50,853 nt of DNA, taken from contig NZ_JAVWFO010000006.1 of NCBI RefSeq assembly GCF_036641015.1, positions 1 to 50,853 of the forward strand, in the 5' to 3' direction. The notes under the pieces were generated by a model. The model saw only the letters and a list, made by a program, of their open reading frames with translations. It searched no databases and was not told the origin of the DNA. Source of the DNA: Anaerorhabdus sp036641015. GTDB taxonomy: Bacteria; Bacillota_I; Bacilli_A; Erysipelotrichales; Erysipelotrichaceae. The position numbers and the translations under genes were made by a program. Of this stretch, positions 7,936-18,858 are shown in pieces; positions within the stretch are counted from its first letter, which is position 1; each line of letters starts with the position of its first letter.

Positions 7936-7941
7936 TATAAT
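7936..7941 (+). promoter_or_regulatory. Possible -10 element for the CPBP protease gene
   Basis: A perfect TATAAT sits in the 158-base gap between the nucleotidyltransferase and CPBP genes, giving a leader of about 65 nt. There is no good -35 match 15-19 bases upstream. A 19-codon ORF (7948-8007) begins at about the predicted transcript start. Confidence 0.3.
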
Positions 7942-8012
7942 ATCATTATGGTGAAATACCTTTATTTAAACACGAAAGAGTTCTTGAATAAAAAGAATAA
8001 GAGGTAGTATTT

Positions 8013-8744
8013 ATGAAAAATTTACTGAAGCAGGATTCAATTAAATTGTTTTTTTTATTGATTTTCTTATGTTTGTTTTCTTTGTTTTCTGTTAAATCAA
8101 ATGCATTACTTATTTTAATGTTATTTATGCTTATTATTTCAATTTATTTTATAGTTAAAAAGAAAATGCTTATAAATAAAAATGATATTTTGATAGGTGG
8201 CATATTGTTGTTGTGCTGTTTGCCAACAAATCCAATTTTAAGTGTTTTTGTTTTACCTGTGTATGTTGCATGTAGGGTACTATTAAAAAACACAAGTTAT
8301 GATATTCCTTTTTTAGGAGATTTTAAGAATAGTGTTAAAACTATTTTCTGTATCTTTTTGATTGGTGGCGGTTTATCGATAGTAAATATTTTCTTAATTG
8401 TTCAAGAAACTACATACAATTTTAATTATGTACTTCAGTATTTTCTTAGTGCTTTAGGCATAGGAATTTATGAAGAAGTATTATTTAGATTATTTTATTT
8501 TGCGTTGTGTATTTATATCTTAAAAGATAAAAAAATGAATAAAACGCAAACTATCTTATCATATCTGATAATGGTACTGCCTCATGTATTGTTGCATCCT
8601 GGGATTGATCTGGTAAGTATCGTTGGCTTGTCTTTGTTATTTGGATTGCCATTTGCTTTAATGCAAAGAAAGTTAAATCTAATCTCAGCCATGGGTTCAC
8701 ATGCTCTTGTTGATTTTATTAGATTTATTGTTTTTGGAGGATAG
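8013..8744 (+). CDS. CPBP family intramembrane glutamic endopeptidase
   Basis: This 243-aa multi-span membrane protein has about seven hydrophobic segments. The catalytic motifs of the CPBP (Abi/Rce1) family are visible: EEVLFR (EExxxR) near residues 153-158, the His motif LPHVLLHP, and GSHALVDF near the C-terminus. The family includes prenyl-protein proteases and bacteriocin self-immunity proteins; the substrate here is unknown. GAGGT lies eight bases before the ATG. It converges on a second CPBP gene at 8818-9426, and no terminator is visible in the 73 bases between them. Confidence 0.85.
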   Translation: MKNLLKQDSIKLFFLLIFLCLFSLFSVKSNALLILMLFMLIISIYFIVKKKMLINKNDILIGGILLLCCLPTNPILSVFVLPVYVACRVLLKNTSYDIPFLGDFKNSVKTIFCIFLIGGGLSIVNIFLIVQETTYNFNYVLQYFLSALGIGIYEEVLFRLFYFALCIYILKDKKMNKTQTILSYLIMVLPHVLLHPGIDLVSIVGLSLLFGLPFALMQRKLNLISAMGSHALVDFIRFIVFGG

Positions 8745-8817
8745 TAAAAGTATTTCTTATTACAAATCTTAGATTAATGACGATCATTTTCTATGAACTT
8801 GAGAATTTAATAACAAT

Positions 8818-9426
8818 TTACAGTATTAGAAATGCTGATAGTAAAGAGATGAAACAATTTCCAATTCCATGGCAAAGATAAGAAGGGATAATAGAACCAT
8901 CACATTTTTTCTCATTTAAATAACCAAATATCCACGCTGGAAGAGCTGTAACTAAAACGATAAGAAATGCTTTAAAAGGTGTTGTCATCATGAAGAATCC
9001 AAGACCGTGAATACTACCGAAGACTAAAGATTGAATGAAATTAGCTAGTTCAAAAGGAGTTTTATTGCATAAACGCTTTAAAAAGAAGCCTCTAAATAGT
9101 ATTTCTTCCGATAATCCTGTTTGCACCATACCAAAGATTAGTATGGGTATAATTGCCGAACTTCCTTCACCGGAATAAGATTGTTGTATTGTAGATCCTG
9201 GTGGTAAAAGAAAGGGAACAATATATACTTGCATAAGCCAACATATTAAACAGAAAGCGATAATAACAACTATAATGATCATATAGTTTTTCTTTATTGA
9301 AAACAAACCAATCCAATGAAAGAAACTTTCTTTTTTTCGTGCTGTAATAAACCACCAACACAATGGTATAAAAGAAAAGACAAAAACTTGAAAAAAAGCA
9401 TTTAGTAGTAAATTTACGATTTCCAT
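8818..9426 (-). CDS. CPBP family intramembrane glutamic endopeptidase
   Basis: This 202-aa membrane protein has about six spans. The family motifs are SEEILFRGF (EExxxR), FGSIHGLGFF (first His) and LCHGIGN (second His-Asn), a complete and more canonical set than in its convergent neighbour. TTGGAG lies before the ATG. The two adjacent CPBP proteins are not close in sequence, so this is not a recent tandem duplication. It appears to be monocistronic. Function within the family (protein maturation or bacteriocin immunity) cannot be told. Confidence 0.87.
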   Translation of the reverse strand: MEIVNLLLNAFFQVFVFSFIPLCWWFITARKKESFFHWIGLFSIKKNYMIIIVVIIAFCLICWLMQVYIVPFLLPPGSTIQQSYSGEGSSAIIPILIFGMVQTGLSEEILFRGFFLKRLCNKTPFELANFIQSLVFGSIHGLGFFMMTTPFKAFLIVLVTALPAWIFGYLNEKKCDGSIIPSYLCHGIGNCFISLLSAFLIL

Positions 9427-9808
9427 AGTACTCCAATCAGTGTATTTTGTACACTTAAGACCATTGTAAGTTGTATAGTGGACTGTTTATTAGATTTAAA
9501 CTCATCTCTAACGATGAAATCATTACATTTAGGGGGATTTTTGTCTATCAAATATTTTTTACATCACTTATTACAATTAACTATCCACATGCAAATGTGT
9601 GGATTTCTAAAAAAAACCCACTTTTACAAAATTTTAAATATCACCTCGAATAGATGATGGACTTGAATTTTGATGATTTAAGTAGGAATCTAAAACTATG
9701 CTAATGTATTTGTTTTCTTCAATAATTGCTAAATAGCATTGAAGTTTATTGAATTACCGGTGTCGAATCGATAAGGATAATAATTCTTTTATAAAAACTT
9801 AATAGTTC
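9427..9808. other. Gene-free 382-base region with two inverted repeats
   Basis: No convincing gene lies here. A 60-codon open frame on plus (9471-9653) lacks a ribosome binding site and family resemblance. Two hairpins are visible. ATCCACA (9583-9589) pairs with TGTGGAT (9598-9604). CTTCAAT (9717-9723) pairs with ATTGAAG (9738-9744), with an inner GCT/AGC pair. Neither is followed by a T-run on either strand, so they are not ordinary terminators. The left part must hold the promoter of the minus-strand CPBP gene; I cannot place it confidently. Confidence 0.4.
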
Positions 9809-10375
9809 CTAAGATGATTTACTGCATAAATCGCTTTCTAGTTGTTGAATCCTTTCGAATGCTTTAGGTAAAGGATAATCTTTTACTATTGTTAACATTT
9901 TTTCTAATAAATCAGCAGTATTTGGGTGCATGTATAAACGATCTGTACCTTTCAAGAAGTATTCTAATGGAATATTTTGATTATAATCTTTACCACGATA
10001 AATCATACATGCTGCAATTCGGTCACATACCATTTCTTGGACATAGTTAAAAGGAACCTCAATTGCAAATACACCGTTTTTATTCTTGTCTAACCAATAT
10101 TCCCAATGGTGCTTATTTCTTCCTTTATGATGTAGCCAGCCTTGAGAATATCCAATATCTTCCTTTTCTGCGTCAATTGGAGAGCGATAACCTTGGTAGT
10201 ACCGGGCACCACTAGAAAATTCAATCCAACTATATTTGGACAAATCGTGATAAATGCCTTGTTTTATTAGACCCATTTTAAAACATAATGTTGTAACAAC
10301 TAATTTATGTTTAGTAATTGTTTTGAAATGTAGATAACAATTTCTTAATGTAATTTTTGGTTTCAAAGGGATCAT
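9809..10375 (-). CDS. DUF5662 family protein
   Basis: The open frame runs to 10609, but its first 78 codons overlap the nusB promoter and gene and look unlike protein. The family pattern begins at LHFKTITKHKL and continues with GLIKQGIYHDLSKYS, YYQGYRSPIDAE, and the His-rich SQGWLHHKGRNKHHWEYW. An acidic/His set of this type recalls metal-dependent phosphohydrolases, but the function is undescribed as far as I know. I give the ATG at 10375 (188 aa). A TTG at 10366 is a serious alternative because AAAGG lies eight bases before it, whereas that same AAAGG directly abuts the ATG. A weak hairpin with five T follows the stop. Confidence 0.78.
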   Translation of the reverse strand: MIPLKPKITLRNCYLHFKTITKHKLVVTTLCFKMGLIKQGIYHDLSKYSWIEFSSGARYYQGYRSPIDAEKEDIGYSQGWLHHKGRNKHHWEYWLDKNKNGVFAIEVPFNYVQEMVCDRIAACMIYRGKDYNQNIPLEYFLKGTDRLYMHPNTADLLEKMLTIVKDYPLPKAFERIQQLESDLCSKSS

Positions 10376-10451
10376 CCTTTCAACTTTACTATCAATCATA
10401 AACTTTAAACAATTTGAATGCAAGAATATGTGATGTTTCACAACAAATAAC

Positions 10452-10480
10452 ACTATAAAAAATAGCCTTTTCATGGTAAA
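10452..10480 (-). promoter_or_regulatory. Possible promoter for the DUF5662 gene
   Basis: Read on minus, TTTACC (10480-10475) and TATAGT (10457-10452) are spaced by exactly 17 bases. It occupies the same DNA as the nusB promoter on the other strand. Only 4-5 of 6 bases match in each box, so this is tentative. Confidence 0.35.
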
Positions 10481-10482
10481 AT
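10474..10482 (+). promoter_or_regulatory. Extended -10 promoter element for the nusB operon
   Basis: TGGTAAAAT is an extended -10 (TGnTAAAAT) that would start transcription near 10489, leaving about 15 nt before the nusB ATG with GGAGG (10494-10498) in it. The -35 region (about 10454) is poor, as is common with extended -10 promoters. Confidence 0.45.
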
Positions 10483-10503
10483 ATTCATGCATGGAGGACT
10501 GAA

Positions 10504-10881
10504 ATGGATCGTCATATAGAGAGAGAAAAATCAATGATTTGTCTTTATCAAGAATTATTAACGCATAAAGATTTAACTGAGATTGTAGAAGATATATATC
10601 TAGTACCACTTAAAGAGGTCAGTGATTTCTCGAAAACACTGATTTTTCATAGTTTTGAAAACAAAGAGCGTTTTATTGGATATATTAACAATGTATTGGA
10701 AGAGTGGACATTTGATCGATTAGGATTTATTGAACAAGCAATTTTACTATTGTCTTGTACAGAGTTTGATAAACAAATTGCTGAAACGCCGGTAATCATT
10801 AATGAAGCAGTTTTATTAGCTAAAAAATACGGTGATGATAATGCTTATAAATTAATTAATGGAGTATTGGACAGACTATGA
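10504..10881 (+). CDS. nusB: Transcription antitermination factor NusB
   Basis: This 125-aa all-helical protein starts MDRHIEREKSM and ends INEAVLLAKKYGDDNAYKLINGVLDRL-like, the family hallmark (INEAV...AKKYG, then NGVLD). NusB binds boxA RNA together with S10 and supports rRNA antitermination. Length is slightly short but normal for Firmicutes. GGAGG precedes the ATG. The stop overlaps xseA as ATGA, matching the common nusB-xseA-xseB-ispA-dxs order. It probably leads the long operon down to deoB. Confidence 0.93.
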   Translation: MDRHIEREKSMICLYQELLTHKDLTEIVEDIYLVPLKEVSDFSKTLIFHSFENKERFIGYINNVLEEWTFDRLGFIEQAILLLSCTEFDKQIAETPVIINEAVLLAKKYGDDNAYKLINGVLDRL

Positions 10882-12206
10882 GTCAAGCAGTTGTAAAAGT
10901 TAGTACACTTGTGAGTTATCTTAAATCTAAGATTGATCAAGATGACTATTTACAACGTATTCTAGTGTGTGGTGAAATAAGTAATTTTGTTTGTCATCGC
11001 AGTGGACATTGGTATTTCACATTAAAAGATGAGGTTTCTCGTCTTAGTTGTGTAATGTTTTCATCTAGCGCATCTAGAAGTAAATATATTCCTAAAGATG
11101 GGGATAAAGTAATTCTTCAAGCAAATACCTCGATATTTGAGTCAAGTGGACAACTACAATTGTATGTCACTGGAATCAAACTGGATGGGGTAGGCGACTT
11201 ATATGTTCAATTTGAATTACTAAAGAAGAAGCTATTTAATGAAGGATATTTTGATGAAAATCATAAACTTTCTATACCTAAATATCCATTGCAAATAGGG
11301 CTTATTACAGGTAAAAATACAGCCGCTAGAGAAGATGTTATTTCGACATTGCAAAGAAGATGGCCAATAGCAAATTTAGTTGAAATAAATACATTGGTTC
11401 AAGGGGATGCTGCAGCAAAACAAATTTGTGATGCCATTAAACAAATGGAAAGTATGGATGTTGAAGTAATTCTACTAGTAAGAGGTGGCGGATCTATTGA
11501 AGATTTATGGGCATTTAATGATGAAAATTTAGCAAAAGTTATTTATCATTGTTCAATTCCAATTGTTACAGGGGTAGGACATGAAGTAGATACAACTATT
11601 GTTGATTATGTCTCTGATTTAAGAGCACCTACGCCGACTGGAGCTTGTGAATTGGTTACGCCGGATAGAAATGAAGTGAAACAAAATTTGGCATTAATTC
11701 GTCAGACTTTGATTAAGCATTGTAGGAGTGATTTACTGAATGAACAAGCCAGATTATCTCGTGTAAAAAGTATGCCGTGGTATAGTCAGCCCAAAACATT
11801 AGTAGATAATAGAAAAATGAAAGTTGATTACGTAAGTAATAGATTACAAGTTACAACATTTCAATCTCAACAGAAAAGATTGGAACTTGAAATGCTTGCG
11901 CAAACATTTAAAACTAGAGTTCAACAGCGTTTACATGAAGTTGAATTAAATATACAAGCATCATCGCAAAGATTAAATCAAAATATTACTACACGACTAA
12001 GTACTGAGACTAAAAGTTTAGGGAGTATGATTCATTTACTTGATGCATATTCCCCACTCAACATTTTGAAACGAGGGTATTCAATTACTTCAAATCAAAA
12101 TGGAGTAGTGTCATCAATTAGTCAAATTAAAATAAATGATGAAATAAAAATTCAATTAACGGATGGTATTGTTAATACAATCGTTAAGGAAAGGAGTCCT
12201 AAATAA
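10878..12206 (+). CDS. xseA: Exodeoxyribonuclease VII large subunit
   Basis: This 442-aa protein has an N-terminal OB fold (residues ~5-100, VCGEISNFVCHRSGHWYFTLKD). The nuclease domain contains GLITGKNTAAREDVISTLQRR, VRGGGSIEDLWAFNDE and PIVTGVGHEVDTTIVDYVSD, then RAPTPTGACEL. A long coiled coil covers ~280-400. With XseB it degrades single-stranded DNA from either end to oligonucleotides in the cytoplasm. It overlaps nusB by four bases and xseB by one (TAATG), so the two subunits are coupled. Confidence 0.97.
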   Translation: MSQAVVKVSTLVSYLKSKIDQDDYLQRILVCGEISNFVCHRSGHWYFTLKDEVSRLSCVMFSSSASRSKYIPKDGDKVILQANTSIFESSGQLQLYVTGIKLDGVGDLYVQFELLKKKLFNEGYFDENHKLSIPKYPLQIGLITGKNTAAREDVISTLQRRWPIANLVEINTLVQGDAAAKQICDAIKQMESMDVEVILLVRGGGSIEDLWAFNDENLAKVIYHCSIPIVTGVGHEVDTTIVDYVSDLRAPTPTGACELVTPDRNEVKQNLALIRQTLIKHCRSDLLNEQARLSRVKSMPWYSQPKTLVDNRKMKVDYVSNRLQVTTFQSQQKRLELEMLAQTFKTRVQQRLHEVELNIQASSQRLNQNITTRLSTETKSLGSMIHLLDAYSPLNILKRGYSITSNQNGVVSSISQIKINDEIKIQLTDGIVNTIVKERSPK

Positions 12207-12406
12207 TGGCAACTAAGAAGACTTTTGAGCAATCTATGGCAAGACTAAATGAAATTGTTGATTTATTAGAAAAGAATGAGCAACCATTAGACACAACTAT
12301 AAAACTGTTTGAAGAAGGTTTAGGACTTGTGCATGAGTGTGATTCACAATTAAAAGGATTTGAAAAGAAAATAGATGAATTAGCAAGTAAGAAGGTAGAA
12401 GAATGA
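12206..12406 (+). CDS. xseB: Exodeoxyribonuclease VII small subunit
   Basis: This 66-aa helical protein contains FEQSMARLNEIVDLLEKNE and the PLDTTIKLFEEGLGL segment diagnostic of XseB. Several copies coat the XseA coiled coil to form the active complex. The ATG shares a base with the xseA stop, and AAGGAG lies just inside the xseA end. Its own stop overlaps ispA as ATGA. Confidence 0.95.
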   Translation: MATKKTFEQSMARLNEIVDLLEKNEQPLDTTIKLFEEGLGLVHECDSQLKGFEKKIDELASKKVEE

Positions 12407-13239
12407 TAAACATTGAAATTGAACTGGAAAAATCATTAAAAGATTGTGAGACATCGAAGGTTTTAGATGCAATGAATTACTCTTTGCTTGCTGGTGGAAA
12501 ACGACTTAGACCGTTATTATTGTTTGAAGTATGTAGAGCGTATGGAATTGATGAAACAGTTGGAATTCCTTTTGCATGTGCATTGGAAATGATACATACT
12601 TATTCACTTATTCATGATGATTTACCTGCTATGGATAATGATGTGTTACGTAGAGGTAGAAATACTTGTCATATTGAATTTGATGAAGCGAGCGCAATAT
12701 TAGCTGGAGATGCTCTAAATACTCAAGCGTTTTATTTAATCAGCCAAGCTAACGTAAGAGATGATCAAAAAATTAAATGTATTGAAATATTAGCTGATTG
12801 TGCTGGAATTAATGGAATGATATTAGGTCAAGCATTGGATTTAGAAGCAGAAGATAAGAAAATATCATACGAGGAACTAGAACGATTACATCGCAATAAA
12901 ACAGGAAAGCTTTTTGCAGCTCCATTAATGATGGCATCTGTTTTAGCAGATGATAAAGTGCATTTGAAGTTTTGGCATGAAATTGGTGAAAAGCTTGGAG
13001 TTGCATTTCAAATTCAAGATGATATCCTAGATGTTACTAAAACTTCAACAGAATTAGGAAAAAGTAACAGTGATATAGATAATCATAAGTCTACAAGCGT
13101 TTCATTATTGGGGATTGATGAAGCAAAAAAAATATTAGCAAAACATTTTGATGAAGTTAACGAAATGATTAAATCATTAGATATTAATTCTGATAAATTA
13201 ATTGCATTACTGGATGGTATACGTAATCGTCAAATGTAG
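12403..13239 (+). CDS. ispA: Farnesyl/geranyl diphosphate synthase (polyprenyl synthetase)
   Basis: This 278-aa trans-prenyltransferase has the first Asp-rich motif DDLPAMD (in IHDDLPAMDND, DDx4D) near residue 70 and the second, DDILD, near 205. GGKRLRPLL near 28 binds IPP. It condenses IPP with DMAPP/GPP to make farnesyl diphosphate, the precursor of undecaprenyl lipids. The gene sits between xseB and dxs, so an isoprenoid branch and its precursor enzyme are co-expressed. The start overlaps the xseB stop. Chain length (C15 versus C20) cannot be decided by eye. Confidence 0.93.
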   Translation: MINIEIELEKSLKDCETSKVLDAMNYSLLAGGKRLRPLLLFEVCRAYGIDETVGIPFACALEMIHTYSLIHDDLPAMDNDVLRRGRNTCHIEFDEASAILAGDALNTQAFYLISQANVRDDQKIKCIEILADCAGINGMILGQALDLEAEDKKISYEELERLHRNKTGKLFAAPLMMASVLADDKVHLKFWHEIGEKLGVAFQIQDDILDVTKTSTELGKSNSDIDNHKSTSVSLLGIDEAKKILAKHFDEVNEMIKSLDINSDKLIALLDGIRNRQM

Positions 13240-13248
13240 GAGGTCCCT

Positions 13249-15108
13249 ATGGATATTAAAGAAATTCAAAATCCTGAATTTTTAAAAAATTTATCGATAA
13301 AAGAATGTAATCAATTAGCATCAGATATACGTTCATTTTTAATAAACTCTGTTTCTAAAACAGGAGGACACTTATCAAGTAATTTAGGAGTTGTTGAATT
13401 AACAATTGCATTGCATAAAGTGTTTAATAGTCCAGATGATAAGATTATTTTTGATGTTGGTCATCAAAGTTATATTCATAAATTATTAACTGGAAGAGCT
13501 AAAGATTTTTCTACTTTAAGACAATATAAAGGGATCAGTGGTTTTCAAAAAAGAGAAGAAAGTGACTATGATTGTTGGGAAGCAGGTCATAGTTCAACTT
13601 CTTTAAGTGCAGCATTAGGTATGGCTGTAGCTCGTGATTTAAATAATCAAGATTATCATATTATTCCTGTTATTGGTGATGGTAGTATTAGTTCGGGAAT
13701 GTCACTTGAAGCACTGAATCAAATAGGTTCAGAAAATAAAAATATGATCATTATTTTTAATGACAACAATATGTCAATTTCACAAAATGTTGGAGCCTTA
13801 ACAAATGGATTCTCAAAGCTACGTACATCAAAGCCATATACGAGTTTTAAGTCAGACATAAAAAGTATTTTACAGAAAAATGAAGCTGGAAAAACATTAT
13901 TAGCGGGTATGACTGCAGTAAAGGATAGGTTAAAAGACTCTGTTGTTGAAAGTGGTTTATTTGGTGAATTTGGTCTTGAATATTTAGGACCAGTCGATGG
14001 ACATAATATTAAAGACCTAATTCATATTTTAGAAGCTGCAAAAGAACATGATGGTCCAGTGGTAGTTCACGTATTGACACGAAAAGGCAAAGGTTATAAA
14101 CCATGCGAAAATGATAAACTAGGTAATTGGCATGGAGTAGGTTCTTTTGATGTGTTAACAGGAAAATCGTTGAGTTCACTTCCAAAGGGTAAACTTAGCT
14201 GGTCTGAAATTATTACTGAAACGTTGTGTCGATTAGCTAAAACAAATGAAGACATAGTAGCAATTACTCCAGCGATGATTACTGGAAGTAAGTTAGAAAA
14301 ATTCTTTGCAGCTTATCCAAATCGTAGTTTTGATTGCGGAATTGCTGAGGAACATGCAGCTACATTTGCAGCAGGATTAGCAATTAGCGGTAAACAACCA
14401 TTCTTATGTATTTATTCATCATTTTTACAAAGAGCTTATGATCAAATTAATCATGATATTTGTAGAATGGATTTACCAGTTATTATTGGGGTTGATCGTG
14501 CTGGATTGGTAGGAGAAGATGGAGCAACTCATCATGGCGTTTTTGATGTTTCTATTTTAAAGAGCCTTCCAAACATTATCATAAGTCAACCTAAAGATGG
14601 TGATGAAGCCCAACAATTATTAGTTGCTGCGTATCGACAAAAACATCCGTTTGTTATTCGTTATCCACGAGGAAATGAAACGTATAATCCTATTACTTCT
14701 GCGGAGTCAATTTCAATAGGTAGTTGGGTTGCATATAATACTAGTGTAAAAACGAAGTGTATAGTTTTAACATATGGTCCGGAAGTTGACAAAGTATTAT
14801 CTAAAGTTGTTTCTAATAATTTGCCTGTGGAAGTAATTAACTGTCGTTTCTTTAAACCATTGGATACAGCGATGTTGAAAGAAATTACCTCTAAAAATTG
14901 TCCGATAATAACTTATGAGACAGATATGCTAGAGGGTGGTTTATCTACTAGTGTTCTTGAATGGGCATGTGATGAGCAAATTGAACTTAATCTACATCGA
15001 ATTGGAATTGGTGATCAATATATCACGCATGGTTCATTGAATCAAATTCGAAAAGATGCAGGTATAGATATAGATACTTTGATACATAAAATTAACGAAT
15101 TCTTATAA
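13249..15108 (+). CDS. dxs: 1-deoxy-D-xylulose-5-phosphate synthase
   Basis: This 619-aa protein has the full family length. DVGHQSYIHKLLTGR and the thiamine diphosphate motif GDGSISSGMSLEALNQIG followed by FNDNNMSI lie in the N-terminal half. The transketolase-like domain carries DCGIAEEHAATFAAGLA and the active-site region GLVGEDGATHHG. It makes DXP from pyruvate and glyceraldehyde-3-phosphate, the first MEP-pathway step, so this organism makes isoprenoids by the MEP and not only the mevalonate route. AGGAGG precedes the ATG, nine bases after ispA. Confidence 0.97.
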   Translation: MDIKEIQNPEFLKNLSIKECNQLASDIRSFLINSVSKTGGHLSSNLGVVELTIALHKVFNSPDDKIIFDVGHQSYIHKLLTGRAKDFSTLRQYKGISGFQKREESDYDCWEAGHSSTSLSAALGMAVARDLNNQDYHIIPVIGDGSISSGMSLEALNQIGSENKNMIIIFNDNNMSISQNVGALTNGFSKLRTSKPYTSFKSDIKSILQKNEAGKTLLAGMTAVKDRLKDSVVESGLFGEFGLEYLGPVDGHNIKDLIHILEAAKEHDGPVVVHVLTRKGKGYKPCENDKLGNWHGVGSFDVLTGKSLSSLPKGKLSWSEIITETLCRLAKTNEDIVAITPAMITGSKLEKFFAAYPNRSFDCGIAEEHAATFAAGLAISGKQPFLCIYSSFLQRAYDQINHDICRMDLPVIIGVDRAGLVGEDGATHHGVFDVSILKSLPNIIISQPKDGDEAQQLLVAAYRQKHPFVIRYPRGNETYNPITSAESISIGSWVAYNTSVKTKCIVLTYGPEVDKVLSKVVSNNLPVEVINCRFFKPLDTAMLKEITSKNCPIITYETDMLEGGLSTSVLEWACDEQIELNLHRIGIGDQYITHGSLNQIRKDAGIDIDTLIHKINEFL

Positions 15109-17950
<2,842 letters not shown>

Positions 17951-17952
17951 TT

Positions 17953-18858
17953 ATGGATTTAGAGAAGGCTTATAGGCAATACCGCATAGAGATTGATAGT
18001 CGTGATCCTAAAGCTGCACGTACTGTTAAAAACTATTTAATTGATGTTAGAGCTTACTTAGAATTTCTTAAGGAAAAAGGATTTGATGATATTGAAAAAG
18101 TAGGGTATCGTGACATTGAATCTTATATACTTACTTTAGAAGGCTATGCACGTTCTTCAATTGCAAGAAAGAGTTGTGCTATTCGGAGTTTTCATAAGTT
18201 TTTAGATTTCAAATATGATATATTTAATCCTGCGATAAATTTGGAAGTTAAAAAAGATAGGAAATCTTTACCAATTTACTGCACAATTGAGGAAATTAAT
18301 CAATTAATGGACTCATTTAATGATGAGAATCCTCAAGAATGTTTCAATCATGCTTTATTAGAGTTTATTTATGCATGTGGACTGCGTGTAAGCGAGTGTG
18401 TTAGCTTAACGATAAATAAAGTAGACTTACAAACTAATATTGTAAGAGTTATTGGTAAAGGTAATAAAGAAAGAATAGTTCCAATACCTGATGAATCAAG
18501 AAATATTTTGTTGCGTTATTGTGATACGATTAGACCAGTATGGAACAAGCGTAATCTAAATCTATTCTTTTTGAACCACTTTGGAAAGCATGTGACAACC
18601 GAATATATTGAAGGTGTGTTAAGATATAAATGTATGGAATTGGGCTTTAAAAAGCATATAACACCGCATAAATTACGTCATAGTTTTGCGACACATTTAT
18701 TACAAGGTGATGCTGATTTACGATCGATTCAAGAATTACTTGGACACAGCAATATTGAAACTACTGAGATATATACACATGTACAAGAAAATCGATTGAA
18801 GGAAAGTTATGCAAAGTTTCATCCAGGAAACTTAGAAGGAGAAGAAGATGACATATAA
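17953..18858 (+). CDS. xerD: Site-specific tyrosine recombinase XerD
   Basis: This 301-aa integrase-family protein has an N-terminal SAM-like DNA-binding domain (1-105). The catalytic domain carries Arg in ACGLRVSE, Lys in GKGNKERIVPI, HKLRHSFATHLL and LGHSNIETTEIYTHV with the nucleophile Tyr. This is the complete R-K-H-R-H-Y set. XerC/XerD resolve chromosome dimers at dif with FtsK. I prefer XerD to XerC because xerD next to deoB is a common Firmicutes arrangement; no mobile-element signs surround it. It overlaps deoB by 11 bases. Confidence 0.9.
   Translation: MDLEKAYRQYRIEIDSRDPKAARTVKNYLIDVRAYLEFLKEKGFDDIEKVGYRDIESYILTLEGYARSSIARKSCAIRSFHKFLDFKYDIFNPAINLEVKKDRKSLPIYCTIEEINQLMDSFNDENPQECFNHALLEFIYACGLRVSECVSLTINKVDLQTNIVRVIGKGNKERIVPIPDESRNILLRYCDTIRPVWNKRNLNLFFLNHFGKHVTTEYIEGVLRYKCMELGFKKHITPHKLRHSFATHLLQGDADLRSIQELLGHSNIETTEIYTHVQENRLKESYAKFHPGNLEGEEDDI

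Noticed and set aside
9582..9604. Near-DnaA-box sequence (CTATCCACA) suggesting an origin
   Set aside because: Only one near-match, no cluster of boxes, no dnaA or dnaN, and it is one arm of a hairpin.
9471..9653. 60-codon plus-strand frame in the 382-base gap
   Set aside because: No ribosome binding site, no family resemblance and AT-rich composition; it also runs across an inverted repeat.
10376..10609. N-terminal 78-codon extension of the DUF5662 frame
   Set aside because: It is antisense to nusB and its promoter, and the family similarity begins only after residue 80.
17953..18858. XerD as an integrase of a mobile element
   Set aside because: It is embedded between dinB and deoB with overlaps, with no repeats, tRNA target or cargo; the xerD-deoB linkage is a standard one.
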